A DNA stretch of 64,000 bases from Anaeramoeba flamelloides (Eukaryota > Metamonada > Anaeramoebidae): NCBI GenBank assembly GCA_027625915.1, contig JANTQA010000060.1, forward strand, positions 5,704,001-5,768,000, in the 5' to 3' direction. The notes below the pieces were generated by a model, which ran no database searches, was not told where the DNA came from, and saw nothing but the letters and a program-made list of their open reading frames with translations. The translations under genes and the position numbers were made by a program. Of this stretch, positions 1 to 13,400 are shown one piece after another (position 1 is the stretch's first letter; each line of letters starts with the position of its first letter).

Positions 1-432
1 AAATAGCATGATCTACTTTAGTTGTCAACCATTCAAATGAGTATTCTACACACACCACAGATTAATGAACTTGTAACACATTTAAACCTGGATTTATATA
101 AAATTCACCTAGTTATCAATAGAATTTGATTTTCAATTTTACTAATGTTCCCAATTAAAAATGGTGTCCAACCATTTTTCTGTGTCCAACATTTTTCTCT
201 CAACAGTAATATTAAAAATATTATTATTTTTTAAAATATTAGATATATTAATTTTTTTTTAATTCAGATATTCAGATTTTACGATTATTTTCATAGGCTG
301 AGCAATTCCATAGAAAATGAAATTAATTTTTATAAAAAATAATGATGAATTAAAAAAAGAAAATTACTCAATGCTTAAAGTCCTTTCCAAAATTCATTTC
401 ATTTGTTAAGAAGTAATTTAATTGTAAACTCC
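1..432. other. AT-rich non-coding stretch, left edge
   Basis: No convincing coding sequence is seen. Around 135-205 the sequence resembles the inverted ends of the short elements found elsewhere in the window: a 'tttactaat...ccaattaaaaa' block, with the words 'gtgtccaac' repeated. It may be the truncated edge of such an element that continues to the left. Nothing else is recognisable. Confidence 0.3.
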
Positions 433-1989
433 ATTCCAAAAATTTTGACACACCCAAAATCAAAAATAGAGACAAAAAAATGACAATTTATTGTATTTTT
501 ACAAACATAACATTAAACCACGTTTAAGTTGCCCAGTATTAATGTTTTTATAAGTAATCATTTTTATCAAAATAAAAGAAAAAATAAAAAAACTAAAAAA
601 TAATAATCTGTGTGTACAAAATGATGAAACGAGTGTAACAAAAAATCGTATTGGTTTATTGTTAAGGGTTAGATGAAACTTCATCTAATCTGTAAAAGAG
701 AGAATTTTGAAGTGACTAAATTTTAGACTTCTAATTCAAAGAGTATCTAACAGATACAGTCATCAGAAGTATTTGAATCTTAATTTAGTTTTCTAAAACA
801 AGAAAAAGTAAAAATAAAGAATTTGTAAAAAAATGATAGAAAGAAAAAAATGAAGAGTGGAAAAAATAAAGAGGTTTAAAATAATTATTGTGAGAGACCT
901 GAAATTTTCTGGTTTAAATGAATTTGCTGATAGGTTTTATTTTGTCTTGAGCCCCCTTTTCCTAATTGCGTGTTGAGTCATGTTTGCCAAAAGATATTCT
1001 ATGGTAATAATATAGATTTCTTTTATGTTCATTTTTCTCAATAATTCATCTGTGTTTTTTTTGACTATTATGTTATAGTCAAAACTTTTGATTTTTTTGA
1101 TTTGTTTTTTCCAGTGTTTCCTGGTTCTCTCATATTTTTCACAGTCCCAAATAAAGTGGTCTATGTCATCAATTTTTTTTGTTACAAGCATGGGCATAAT
1201 TTGGAATTTACTCCCTTTTCCCATCTGTATATGTATCTATTCAACCCATTACAAAAAGATTTGAGTTTGAATAATGTAGTTGATGATTTCCAGTTTAAGT
1301 AGGGCTGTTTTTCTTTGAAGTTTTCTGGGAACCGGCTAATCTTTAAGTATTTCTTTAGTTTGCAGTTTTTGTCTCCTTTGGATGAATTGGCTTTGTCTTG
1401 TATTGATTTTATGTGGACTTGATGGAGTTTTTTCTTTATTTCAATTTTCCCCCATGTTTTTCTAATCAATACCTTCAATTTCGTCAAAATGTTAGTCCTT
1501 CGGCTAGGTGATCCAGATTTAGGTGTTTTAATTTCTTTATGAAATTAGCTTTTCTTTTTAGGATCATATGTTGAGTGGGGTCTAACCTAACCTCCCATTT
1601 GAGAATATCCGTAGGGGTATACACTTGGATTTTTATTGTGTTTTTTAATTTTTTGTTGATAAAAGTATAAAAAATTGTATTTGTAAATTTGTTGAAATTT
1701 CACCAGCATTTCTTGATCGATCAAATGATAAGATACCATCGACTAATTGTATGTGTTTTTTCTATTTTAAACAAACTCAATATTAACCTAATATCATTCT
1801 TCGAAAAAATTTTTTTCAGATCAAACCAAATCGATTTACGTAACTGGAAAACTAGGAAAGGAAAACAAAACAAAAAAGACAAAAAAATGAAAAAATAGTT
1901 TGTAAATTCAAAAATTATTTGCGAATTGAATGAAAATTTTGGTATTGTTATTCTTTCAATTGTTTCAACTGTGTCCAATTTTTTGGAAT
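433..1989 (+). repeat. 525-bp inverted-repeat element (family 1, copy A), split by a LINE
   Basis: The two halves (433 to about 652 and about 1669-1989) align with copies at 3293-3770, 4452-4975, 9721-10244 (reverse) and 52722-53246. The ends carry a short imperfect inverted repeat, left ATTCCAAAAATTTTGACACA and the same word reversed at the right end. Without the insert the copy is about 540 bp. There is no coding capacity, so it is a MITE-like non-autonomous element. The family has the conserved internal words 'gatcgatcaaatgataagatacc' and 'ttacgtaactg'. Confidence 0.75.
653..1668 (-). mobile_element. 5'-truncated LINE: C-terminal end of the reverse-transcriptase ORF plus 3' UTR
   Basis: Read on the minus strand, about 1660 to 937 encodes the C-terminal tail typical of non-LTR reverse transcriptases. 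In order: TPTDILKWEVRLDP (the 'aP..alrwElGi.P' region), a helical LKVLIRKTW stretch, LFKLKSFCNGLN, then a CCHC knuckle CPC...DHFIWDCEKYERTR. The reading shifts frame near 1485 and near 1195, so it is degenerate. The 3' UTR (about 936-653) contains a near-palindrome at 669-688 that could form a stem-loop close to the element end. The insert splits family 1 copy A and is flanked by a 13-bp duplication with one mismatch (640-652 and 1669-1681). The upstream polymerase is absent, as is usual after incomplete reverse transcription. Confidence 0.8.
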
Positions 1990-2259
1990 TTAGTTTATAT
2001 ATGAAAATTCAAAATATAAAGCACCCTTTTATCTCATTTTCAAAGAAAGGCATCGATGAAATATGATACTTTTAAAAGTCTAATTACATCGAGAACTTAT
2101 GAAGTTCTTAGAAAATATTTGCTTACAGATTCTGTTTTTTTTATATGACTTTGAAAATAATTAACATTCATTATATTTTTTTTTTTTATTTTATTTTTTT
2201 ATTCTTGTTTAATGATTTTTTATAAATAAAATACCATTAATATAAAATTGATTCAATAG

Positions 2260-2464
2260 TTATAATGAAGGTAGCATTTTCCACCCCTCTTTACTTGAAA
2301 CAACAAAAGAAGATATGCAACAATTACTAATGGATTGTGTCACAAATATCCAAGTTTTGAATACACAATACAAATTTCGATCTATTATGTCAAATGCAAT
2401 TGAAACGGTTTTGGCTGTAAAAATTGGACTTGGTCTTAAGCCTACATTAGTGGAAGAATGCTAA
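2260..2464 (+). CDS. 3' terminal exon of an unidentified gene
   Basis: After an acceptor ending CAATAG at 2259, one frame (first base completing a codon, then TAT AAT GAA) stays open for 67 codons to a TAA. Its composition is not AT-biased noise: it includes SIFHPSLLETTKEDM, LMDCVTNIQVLNTQ and a C-terminal LGLKPTLVEEC. The mix of charged and hydrophobic residues is much more protein-like than the flanks. A second coding-like block lies just upstream at about 2045-2130 (YDTFKSLITSRTYEVLRKYL), but the obvious splice between the two does not keep frame. Either another exon intervenes or the gene is decayed. I do not recognise the family. The left neighbour, family 1 copy A, ends only about 50 bp before the upstream block. 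Confidence 0.45.
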
Positions 2465-3292
2465 GCCAATTATCCTTTTTAAAAATTTTATGATCAGCTC
2501 TTTTAACCATTTGCTTGTGAAAATATTTTTTATTAAAATTTGATTTTTTTTTTCTAAAGTCTTTTGTGCAAAATTAATATTTTATTATATAATCAAAATA
2601 ATAACTCAAAAAGTATGTTTAAGATTTGGCTTACTTTTGTAGTAATCAATTTTTTAATAAAAAATATTTTTTTTTTTAATTTTTGAAATAAGAAATTTTA
2701 TTACAATAATAGTAATATAAAACACAATTAATTGATTTTTTAAAAATAAGTATCAAACAATGCTGTTTGTTCATTTTCTAGAAAAAAAAAAATAAAATAA
2801 ATCTATTACTGAGAAATTTTCATTTTAATTTAGATAAATTTTTAATAAATAGTAAATCAAGAGAAAAACGTAATTCATTTCTTTATACCAAAATTAAAAT
2901 TGTAATCTTGATATTTTTCTCAGACTTTTATTTAAGCAATAGAAAATACTTGAAAAAACAAAAAAAAAAAAAAAAATACTTTCATTTATTACATCGAAAT
3001 TAAACAAATAAAAACTTATCGAATAGATAAAAATAATCAGTCTAAATTCTAAAAAAAAATAAAAAATAACTTGTAAATATTATTAAAATCAATTGAATAA
3101 ATTTCAAAACCAAGAATTTTTTTTTTTTTTTTGTTGTTAGTAAAAATTTGAATAATATATTATAAAATTTGAATTTTTCCATATAAATTAATCCAGATCT
3201 TGAAAAATAAATTCTGATATATGATCTCTTATCCAATAATATTGTTTAGTTTATGTCTAGGTTTTAAAAAGTCAAAAATTAAAAAATAAACC

Positions 3293-3770
3293 CAATTTAT
3301 TGTATTTTTCCAAACCTAATAAAAAACCACATTTAAGTTACCCAGTATTAATGTTTTAATAAGTAATCGTTTTAACCCAAATAAAAGAAAAAAATATAAA
3401 ACTCAAAAATAAAAACAGCTGTGTCCAAAATAATGAAACGAGTTGAACAAAAAATGTATTGGTAAATTTGTTGAAATTTCACCAACAATTGTTGATCGAT
3501 CAAATGTTAAGATACCATCTACCAATTGAATGTGATTTTCCAATTTAAGAAACTCAACACTAACCTTCTATCAACCATTGAAAAAAAATTTCGAGATCTA
3601 ACCAAACAGATTACGTAACTGCAAAAAAGGAAAAGAAAACAAAAACAAAAAAGACAAAAAATGAAATAGTTTGTAAAATCAAAATTCTTTCCAAATTGAA
3701 TTAAAAGTGCAGTAATGATGTTCTTTCCACTGTTTAAACTGTGTCCAAATTTTTGGAATCTAGTTTAGTA
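3293..3770 (+). repeat. Family 1 inverted-repeat element, copy B
   Basis: It is collinear with copies A and C ('cccaatttattgtattttt', 'ccacatttaagttacccagtattaatg', 'gatcgatcaaatg', 'ttacgtaactg', right end 'tgtgtccaaatttttggaat'). The locus at 60640-60680 is the matching unoccupied site and gives the boundaries. The left inverted end is missing or very diverged compared with copy A. Confidence 0.7.
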
Positions 3771-3927
3771 ACAATTAAAAAAAAAATCAATTATTAAATT
3801 GATTCGAACTATTGACTCAATCATTTAAATATGAAAAAAATACTTTGATAAAATTGTAAAATTTTGCAATGAAAAAAAATTTGATTTTTTTTTCCAATTT
3901 AATTTATATTTTTTTTATTTTGAATTT

Positions 3928-3930
<3 letters not shown>

Positions 3931-3963
<33 letters not shown>
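3931..3963. repeat. (TA)n microsatellite
   Basis: An uninterrupted run of alternating T and A, about 16 units. It lies inside dispersed repeat copy 1 and is not matched in copy 2 (around 60840), so it arose or expanded after the two copies separated. Confidence 0.9.
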
Positions 3964-3965
<2 letters not shown>

Positions 3966-4451
3966 CTATTGTAAAGAAATCAATAGATAAAATAAATTTT
4001 CTATGAGAAGTTGATATATTTTTTATAATGAATAAATTATTTATCAAGTATTTAGGAAATTTTGGGGTGCAAAGGGACCCAAAAAAATTTCCAGTAAAGT
4101 ATGATATGTTTTAATCGTTAAAACTAAGAAGCTTTTGAAGTCTAGACAAACTTTTCAAGAAAAAAATCAATTTTTTTTGACAAAATTTCGAAAAATAATA
4201 AAATCATAATAAACAAGAAAAATTTTCATATATTGAAAAATTTTTTTCAAGTTATTTTTTTATTATTGGTAACTATACAATTTTTAATTATAAACTTTTC
4301 TTTCTAAGATAATTGTGTATAGTTTCTATATCTTATAATCCTTTGATAACATTACAAATTAAAAATTTTGTTTGCAAAGTGATTGGTATATTTGGGGTTC
4401 TAAGGGATATATATACTTTTCTTACCACGAATAACACTTTTCAATGACCAC

Positions 4452-4975
4452 ATTCAAAAAATTTGGACATACCCAAATAGAAATAATAAACAAAAAAAAC
4501 ACAATTTATTATATTTTTCCAAACATAATATAAAAACCACCCATAAGTTACTGAATAATAATGTTTTTATTACTAATCATTTTTATCCAAATAAAAGAAA
4601 AAAATATAAAATGAAAAAAAAAAAAAAACCCATTGTGTCCAAAATAATGCAGCTAATGGAACAATAAATGTATTGGCAAATTTGTTGAAATTTCAAAGAC
4701 ATTTGTTAATCGATCAAATAATAAGATACAATCGACCAATTGTATATCTGATTTTTCTATTAAACAAAATCAACATTAATCTTCTATCAACTATTGAAAA
4801 AAAAAAAAGATCTAAAAAAATAGATTACGTAACTGGAAAAAATGAAATAAAAACAAAACCAAAAAAGATAAATAATGAAATAGTTTTTAGAATAAAAATT
4901 ATTCAAAAATTTGATTATAAATTGTTGTATTATTTTCCTTTCAACTGTTTTAACTGTATCCAAAATTTTCGAATT
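4452..4975 (+). repeat. Family 1 inverted-repeat element, copy C
   Basis: A 524-bp copy with both inverted ends: left ATTCAAAAAATTTGGACATA, right 'tatccaaaattttcgaat'. It carries the shared internal words of the family. Open frames inside it are chance products of the repeat. It begins about 20 bp after the right end of the 1.27-kb repeat. Confidence 0.75.
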
Positions 4976-5813
4976 TAATTTATATCAGAAAAAAAAAAAA
5001 GAAATTGTTTTGAATGTTTCTCCATTCTGTAGGGTGAATTTAAAAATTTAAAAGTTTGTTTATATTAAATAAATGAATTATTTATTCGAATATAAACAGC
5101 TAAATTTAATTCAAAATCCTCTCAAATGAATTTTTTTGAATAACAATGTTTTTATAAAAAATCATTGGAATATTATAGAATACTAAATCATATTTCTCTA
5201 TATAAAAAAAATATTAACAAAATAATTTATTTTCCTATTTAATAAAATACACATATAAATCCATAAATACTCTACATTTAACGAATAGGATATTAAAACA
5301 CCATGAGGAATTATTCATATATTATGAATTTGTATAAATAGTAATAAATTATAAAAAATTTCTTTTGTTTTTTCTTGATTTTATTTTGAAATTTCACGGT
5401 ATATAAAAAAGTTTTCTATGAACATTTTTAATTTAATGAATCAACACTTTTTAAAATATCACAAGGAAAAAACTGAGAAAAATTACATTTCTAAAAAAAA
5501 ATTAAAAATTAGAATATCATTTTTATCTATATGAAGATATTTTTTTATACTTTTTTCAAAAAATTAGCAAACTAGATCAAAATTTTTAAAATCAATCATG
5601 TATTTTTGAAAACATATAACTATCTCAAGGCTGTCAATATTTTTTTTTAAATATCAAAATTTGATATTGAAATTTTTTTATGATAGATTTGGAAAGATAT
5701 AAGTCTTAAAAAATACTGACTTCTTAGAAATCATTTTTTAAGAAGTTTCAATTTCATAATTTGTAAAAAAAATCATTTAAATTTTTGAAATAAATGTACT
5801 AACAAAATAATAT
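4976..5813. other. AT-rich non-coding stretch
   Basis: Short homopolymer runs and stop codons occur in all frames. I see no gene, RNA or repeat end here. Confidence 0.5.
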
Positions 5814-6308
5814 AAGTAGTGAAAAAAAAACCAATCATTGAAAAAATCCCTAACAAGATTTTTATTTGTGAATATTAGGATTATTGTGTAATTTCGTTTA
5901 TTTTCAATCAACTCTTTTTTATAAATAACCAATTTTTTATGAAGATAGTTATAAACCCACCTAAAGTTCATTAAAGTAGTACATATATAGAATACTCATT
6001 TAATTGTTTGATGGTAAAAGTAGATCAACTTTTATTTTTGAAGAATTATCAACTTTTTATAGAGTTTGCTAGAGTTTGGAAAAGGAAAAATTATTTTCTA
6101 GTTTTTTGATTGATTGAATGGTGTTTTGAACAAGTGTAATTTCAGTAATCATTATTCTAATAAGTGTGCGAGTTAAAATTAAAACAGTTTGATTCTTAAA
6201 AAAAGGATTTGATTTTAAATAAATGTAATTAGGAACCAATTTTACTAATTTTCACAATTAAAAATCTTGTTAGGGTTTTTTTCATGTCACGTATTTTTTT
6301 CACTACTT
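5814..6308 (-). repeat. 490-bp inverted-repeat element (family 3, copy 1)
   Basis: The left end 'tagtgaaaaaaaa...aaaaaatccctaacaagattttta' pairs with the right end '...aaaaatcttgttagggtttttttcatgtcacgtatttttttcacta'. The inverted ends are about 80 bp. It matches copy 2 at 28103-28590 in reverse orientation, including the internal 'ttgattgattgaatggtgttttgaacaagtg'. There is no reading frame, so this is a MITE-type element. The flanks suggest a TA target, which is weak evidence for a Tc1/mariner-like source. Confidence 0.7.
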
Positions 6309-7458
6309 TAGATTATTTTGCAAGTAAATAGGGAAATTTATTAGGTTAATTTTTTAGTAAGAAACTAAGATTATTAGGAGTTTGGTTGAATCTCGTTATA
6401 TTTTTGATTTGACATCTAATAACAATATTTTTCTTGAAATTAACATTTATTCTTGTTTATAACCTTACTAACTCAAAAATTTAAGATATATTTTTTATTA
6501 TGTTTCAAAAACTATATATAAACAAGTTTTCATTACATTATTTATAGATCTTTTTTTAATGCATATTGACTTTGAAATCATTTTTTTAAGCCTTGAGGTA
6601 AAAGTAAATTTTTTCATAAGAGATTACAACTTTTTTTATTTTTTATCACGAAATTTGCCCATTCTTGTGTGTTTTTAATATTATCACAAATATATTAAGA
6701 TTATTAGCAAAAAACACCAATATATGATATTTTACATTATCCCGATAAGATTAATTAATCATTAATAAGCTAATTTCTTCTAAAAATTCCAATATTACCA
6801 ATAATCCTTATTTCTTGTTGTAAAAAATAACAAGTAAACGCCTATTTTTCAATAATAAATCAAAAAATTTCAATCCAGTTGGACAAATTACTCTTTAAAT
6901 TGAATATATTTTGTAATAAATAATTGAGAATTTTTATAAATAGTCTTTTCAAAAACAAGTAGTGTTTGAATTTTACCAGAGAATAACTTTTTACTTAGTT
7001 ATCCTTCAAATTATTTTTTTACCCTTAAAACAAACTCATTTTAAATAAAGAGAAAGTAATTTGTGATTTCTGTTTGTTTGTTAGTCGCTTTTTATTGAAT
7101 TTATATCGGGATATTGTGATTGAACCAAAAATCCATAAGAAAAGGAATACTTAAATAACTAAAAAAAAATAATCATCCTTCAATTTAATCATTTAAAATT
7201 TGAAATACCAGTCTGGGATATTTATACTTTCTGGGATTTTGTCTCTAAATAGATTCAAAATAATACCTCAAAAACTAAGAATTCATCCAAAATCACATAT
7301 TTCCTGGTGAAAAAAAAACTTTTAACAAAAACAAATCATTTTTTTAACAAAAAAAACAATTATTTTTTTTCTTATTTGAGAAAGGAATAATCAATATATC
7401 AAAGAAGAAATATTAATTGATTTTAAAACCGAAACAATTATTCCTTTTGTAATTAAAA
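6309..7458. other. Intergenic stretch upstream of SF3B3
   Basis: AT-rich with no coding sequence. The last few hundred bases before 7459 hold poly-A and poly-T runs and presumably the promoter and 5' UTR of SF3B3, but no specific element stands out. Confidence 0.4.
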
Positions 7459-10400
7459 ATGGCATTTTATTACTTAACTCTTCAACAACCAAGTAGTATT
7501 TTCCAGTCTGTTAAAGGATATTTTCTTGATAGCAACCAAGAAGATCTGATCGTCTCAAAAGGAAGAATTTTGTCTTTGTATTGTTACACAGAGAATTCTC
7601 TAATTGAGGTTACTTCAATAGAACTTTATGGTTTTATCCGGAGTCTTTGTGTTGTCAAATTACCAAACGAAAAGCAGGATCTTGTTGCAATATCAACAGA
7701 TAGTGGGTTTCTCAGTCTCATCAAGTACGATGGAAAAAAACAAATTTTTGATTGCATCTTTAAAGAACAAATAACAGAAAAGGGATTAAAAAGGAAAATA
7801 CCAGGGTTTCAAATCATTTCAAAGAATAATGAAATTATAATGTTTGCTGTTGAACAAAGCTTTGTATCATTTGAGATCGAAAAAAATTCAAATCAAACAT
7901 TTTCAATTTCAAAAAAGGTCTCTCAGAAATCCTCTTTACCTTCTTCTTTTTTTGTAAGCTCTTGCTTTGTTAACAATAACAAGAACAACAATTCTTTCTA
8001 TACTATTGAAATTGATTGTAATAACCCATTAACACAAACAAACTTGATCGAATATGAATATGATTTAAAACTTTCCAAATATACAACAAAAAAGAGACAC
8101 TCTATCCACAAGACCTCCAATTTGTTAATTACAGGTAACCCCTCATTCACTTCTTTTTTTTTTTTTTATTTTTATTTTTTACTTTGCCTCAAGATTGGTA
8201 ACTCTTTATCATTACAAAAATTCAAAAAACAAAATCCGATTAAATGATTAACCTGATACAAATATAAAAGTATTGACAATCACCAAACAATTTAAATTCA
8301 ACTATTAAAAAAAGAAATTTTGTGGAAGACTCAAGCCCCACAATAAAAAAATAAAAAAAAAAAATAAAATAAAAAACAAAACAAAACAAAAAAAAAAAAA
8401 ATTAACGTTTATTGAATGGATCAAAAAATAACAAAAAATAACAAAACATTTTAAAAGAAAGTACAAAACAAAAGGCGAGTATTTTTACTCCTTAAATTGA
8501 ATCAACAAACCAACCAAAATTGGATTTTCTTTAGAAGCATATTTTGGTTTTCTTTTTTTTTTTTTGGGATTGATAAAATTATTGAAAAGATTCAAACTTT
8601 TGTTACTTTGTAAAAAGAAAATATTCTATTTTTTTAAATTTCAAATTTCTAATAAAGACCTAGAATTGTAAAAGAATATTACAAATACCCTAGAAAAACA
8701 ATAGTACAAGTTAACAAAACCATTGGCTGAAAGTTTGAAGATATCAAAAAATAATTTTGATTGATACTGGTATTCTATAATTGCCATTGTATAAAAAAAA
8801 AGTTCAAAGGGAAAAAAAGTTCAACACAATTTTTAATTGAGAACCATTAATAGAATCACAGAAATCACAGAAATCTAAAATGAAAAGTATAATCAATTAA
8901 AAAAAGAAATAAATTAACTTGAAAGAATAATTCATTAGATTATTATTAACCAAATCAGTAAATACAATTTAGATCTCCTTTTATTATCGAAATCATGATC
9001 AAGTTGTTTTGAGGATCTCAAAAATATTTCAATTTTTTGAACAAATTTTTAATGATGGATAAATCAAAGATAAACTCCATACTAAAAGATAGTATTAAAA
9101 AAACTGTTATTGTATTGAGTCCACCATTTTGTCTTTAGATAAAGATTGTTTGTTAATGAAAATAGAAAATTAAAGTTTAAATTTTTTCCCATTTAACCTT
9201 TTGGGAAAAAAAAAGTTCAACACAATTTTTTAATTGGGGCAGAAACTTAAAATTCAAAGTAAGATCAATTAATAAAAGAAAAATTCAATGATTAAAGAAA
9301 TAAATTCAACTTTGTTTAACTCTTTTTTCTTTCATAACACCTTATGCTGTGTTATTAAAGAATAATTCTCTTTTTGCTTTTTTAAAGTCGGAATTTTGAA
9401 TTTAAAACTTTATAAAAAAAAAATAAAAAGCGAGTGAAAAAACTTTTCCCTTTTAATATTAAAATACAAGTATAAAATCAAAAAATAATTAAATGATAAA
9501 CGATAACAATTTATTAACATTGATAAAAATGTTTCTAATTGAAACTTTGTTAAACTCTTAAATCTCTATTTTTATGTTTTTTTTTTTATTTTTTATTTGA
9601 TTTTTAAAATTTAGACTTATTATTTAAAAATAACTCTTTTGATCTCTCAAAAATGAAATATAAGCACCTAACATCCTAGCGATATCTATGCATATATATA
9701 TATATATATCTAATACTAAAATTCAAAATTTTTCACACAGTTAAAACGTTCCAAACAATCACAATAATACAATTTCATTGAAATTGGTAATAATTTTGAT
9801 TTTTGTAAAATATGAAAATCATTTTTTCATCTTTTTAGTTTTTGTTTTCATTTCATTGTTTGAATTACGTAATTTGTTTCGTTGGATCAAAATTTTTTTC
9901 AACAATTGATTTTAGGTTAAAGTTGAGTTCTTTTAAATAGAAGAACTCAAATAAAATTAATTCAATGGTCTCTAACCATTGATCGATCAACAATCCTAAT
10001 AGAATTTTTACAAATTTACCATTGTATTTTTTTGTTTTGCTCTCTCCAAAATTTTTAACACACCCTAATGATTTATTTGTATTGATAATTATTTATTTAT
10101 TGTTTTGTGAGTATTGTAATTTATAAAAAAGTGTTAACATTTCATTTAGTGAATGGTTCTAAGTTGGTATTTCTTCTTGAATTGATTAAATAAGTTTTTT
10201 TTTTTTTTCACAAATCGAATTTTGGTGTGTTAAAAATTTTGAATTGGGGTTTTTATATATATATATATATGTAAACAATCACTGGAATACATAAATTTAA
10301 GAAAATAATTAGAAAGTGAAGATTATTACAAGCTTTAACTTTTATGAGATCTTTTTTTTACAAAAATTAAAAAACATTTTTTTGTTAATATTTTAATCTT

Positions 10401-13400
10401 AAAATTATTAATTTATTAATGAAAAAAAAAAACTAAAAACAATAAATTATATTCAATAAAATTTTTCATGAATTTTTATCTTTCTCAATTTATTTCAATC
10501 TATATATATATACATACATACCTACCTACATTTCATAAATATAGTACCAATTAATGACGAATTTAAAATATATGGTGGAATTTTAATTTGTTCTGAAGGA
10601 GAAATTACTTTTTTCAATGAAATTCAAAATGAAAAAAAAAGTGTCAAACTTCCAAAAATTAATAACAAAGAAATACTATCAAAGAAAAAATTAAATATTA
10701 ATTGTGGTATTTTTTGTTTTTATGAAAGCACTCAAACACAAGAAGAAGAACCAACCAACATTAATTATTATTTTTTAATTCAAAACGATTATGGTGATTT
10801 ATTTAAATTAACACTTAATTTTATTAATGGTTTATTAAATTTATTTACAATGAATTATTTTGATACGCTTCCAATCTCAACAAATTTATTATTATTTGAA
10901 AAGAAATATTTATTTACACCATCGAATTTTGGATCGCATTATTTGCATAAAATAACAAATTGGGATCTGAATAAAAAGGAAGAAAAAAAACCCACCACTT
11001 CCAATATGGGACCACAAAATTTGGATTTTATTTCTGAAATAAATAGTATTTCTCCATTAATTTCTTCCAAATTACAGCAAGTTGAAGTTGAAGTTGAAGT
11101 TTCAAAACTTGATCAAGAAAAAAATGAACAAGAAAACGAAGAAGAAGAAACAGCAAAAGGGAAAAGCAATCCAAAGGCAAAAGATCCAGAAACTGAAAAA
11201 GAAAAAGAAAAAGAAAAAGGAAGTACCAAAAATGAGAAAGAAAATAATCAAAAAGAAAAAGAGATTGAAGAGGAAAAGAAAGAAAAAGAAGAAGAAAAAA
11301 ACAATGGAATGGATCTCAATATTGATCTGGGTATGGGGATAGGTATGGATGTGGAGCTGGGAATGGATCTGGGTATGGATCTGGGAATGGATCTTGGCAT
11401 GGATCTTGGCATGGGAATGGAAATTGAAATCGAAAAAGATACCGAAAAGGAAAACGACAATGATCTTGACAAAAAAAAAAAGCAAAAGCAAAAACAAAAA
11501 GAAGAAGAAAAAGAAAAGGAAGGAATAAAAGACCTTGGAGAGCAAAAAATAAAAAAAAAAATTGGCAAATGGATCACTAATATATATTGTCTTTCTGGTT
11601 ATTTAAATAATTCAAGTTTGCAAATTCTGGAACATGGATTACCCGTCTCAGAAATTTCTGAATTTAATTTAGATACAGAATCCAACCCGACTGGAATCTG
11701 GTCATTCAAATCAAACAACACTCTTAAATATGATGATTATTTAGTGATTTCTTATCCTTTAAAAACTCAACTTTTTCAAATTCAAGATAATAATGTATTT
11801 TTAATTGAAAAAACAAATCTTTTAGACTTAAATATTCAAACAATTGAATGTGCTTTAATGTTGGATAATTCCTTTATTCAAATTTCATATAATTGTATTA
11901 GACACCATAGAAGAAATGGTGAAGTTGTTTATTGGAAAACTTCAGAAACAGAAAAAATAAAACAGTACACCATTAATCCACTTCAAATTATTATTAGTCT
12001 TGAAACAAATATTTTAATATATTTTAAATTAAATAAAGTAGGTATTTTAACAGAAATTAAAAAATTGCAGTTTGAAGAAATTTCTTCAATTGATGTTTTA
12101 AATAAAAAAAATATTAAATTTAGTAATAATAATGATAATAATACAAAAACAACAACAACAACAACTACTACTACTACTACTACTACTACTACAATTAATA
12201 ATGATAATGATGATGATGATGATGATATTAAAAAAAAAATTATTCATCAAAATGATGAAATTAAAAAAAGTAATACCAATGAAAAGGATGAGAAAAATAA
12301 TAATGATGATCCAAATAATAATAATTTGAATAATAACAATAAAGGTAATCAAATGAAAATAAAAGAAGAAAATCAAATAAAAATGAAAAATGAAAATGAA
12401 AATGAATATTCAAAAAAAAATTTTAATAATAATATCAATGAAAAAAGAAATTTCCCCTTTTCAAATTTTCAAAAATATAATTTAAATGAATTAGATTATA
12501 ATTTATTTTTATCTCCAATATTAATACTAGGAACACTAAATAAAAAAATTCAAATCCTTTCACTGTTAACAGAAAATCTTTTCAAAACAATTTCAACCAT
12601 AGATCTTGAATCAAATTCAAATTCAATTGCATTGATTGAAATTCAAACAAATAAAGAATTAAATTCAACTAACAATGGAAATGATGATGATGACAATGAT
12701 AACGAGAACGAGAACGAGAACGAGAACGATAAGGATAAGGAGAATGGGGATGGGGATGGGGATGAGAATGGAAATGATGGCAAATCTTATTTATTAAATA
12801 TTGGGTTAGATAATGGGAAATTACTTCAATATTGTTTAGAAAAATCTAATTTTTCAACAAAAGAACCCAATATCATAGATATTGGTAAAATCAAACCTAT
12901 AAAATTAATTAAAATTCAATACATGGGAAAAAATGCATTAATTATCCAAACGGATTTATCATATTTAATTTATAATGTTAATAATTCTTATTCTTTAACA
13001 CCAATTTGTTATCCCAATTGTGATAATATTTGTTTTTTTTCTCAGAAATTAATATCTGAATGCTTTATTGGTAACTTCCAAAAAAAAATTACAGTATTTA
13101 CCATAGAAAAAATAGGAAAAACTTTTTCGGAAACTATTATACCCTTAAAAAATACACCAAGAAAAATAATTATACATCCGATTACTGGTGTAATGTTTTT
13201 AATATTAAGAGACATTATTCAAAAAAAAAATCAAGATTTAAATAATTTACAAGGAAATTCTAATCAGTCAATAATACAAGTAACAAATGAAAATGAAAAA
13301 AAAAGAATAAATACAAAAAATGAAAATAATATAAAAAAAGAAGGATATGGTGAAGAAAAGGAAAAGGAAAAAGAAAATGAAAATGAAAAGGAAAAGGAAA

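Larger units (their letters stand above)
2660..4430 (+). repeat. 1.27-kb dispersed repeat, copy 1 (interrupted)
   Basis: It is collinear with 58250-61303. Shared landmarks include 'aagaaattttattac', 'aatagtaaatcaagagaaaaa', 'ttaatccagatcttg', 'tctagacaaacttttcaa' and the right end 'ctaagggatatat'. Copy 1 contains family 1 copy B at about 3293-3770, which is absent from copy 2. Copy 2 contains a different 1.75-kb insertion absent here. No open reading frame is shared, so the function and class of the parent repeat are unknown. Confidence 0.7.
8135..10544 (+). other. 2.4-kb intron of SF3B3 carrying two repeat families
   Basis: It begins GTAACC and ends ATAG. Besides poly-A and poly-T it holds a family 2 element (about 8812-9300) and a reversed family 1 element (9721-10244), so a large part of its length is transposon-derived. 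No exon-like frame is seen inside. Confidence 0.85.
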
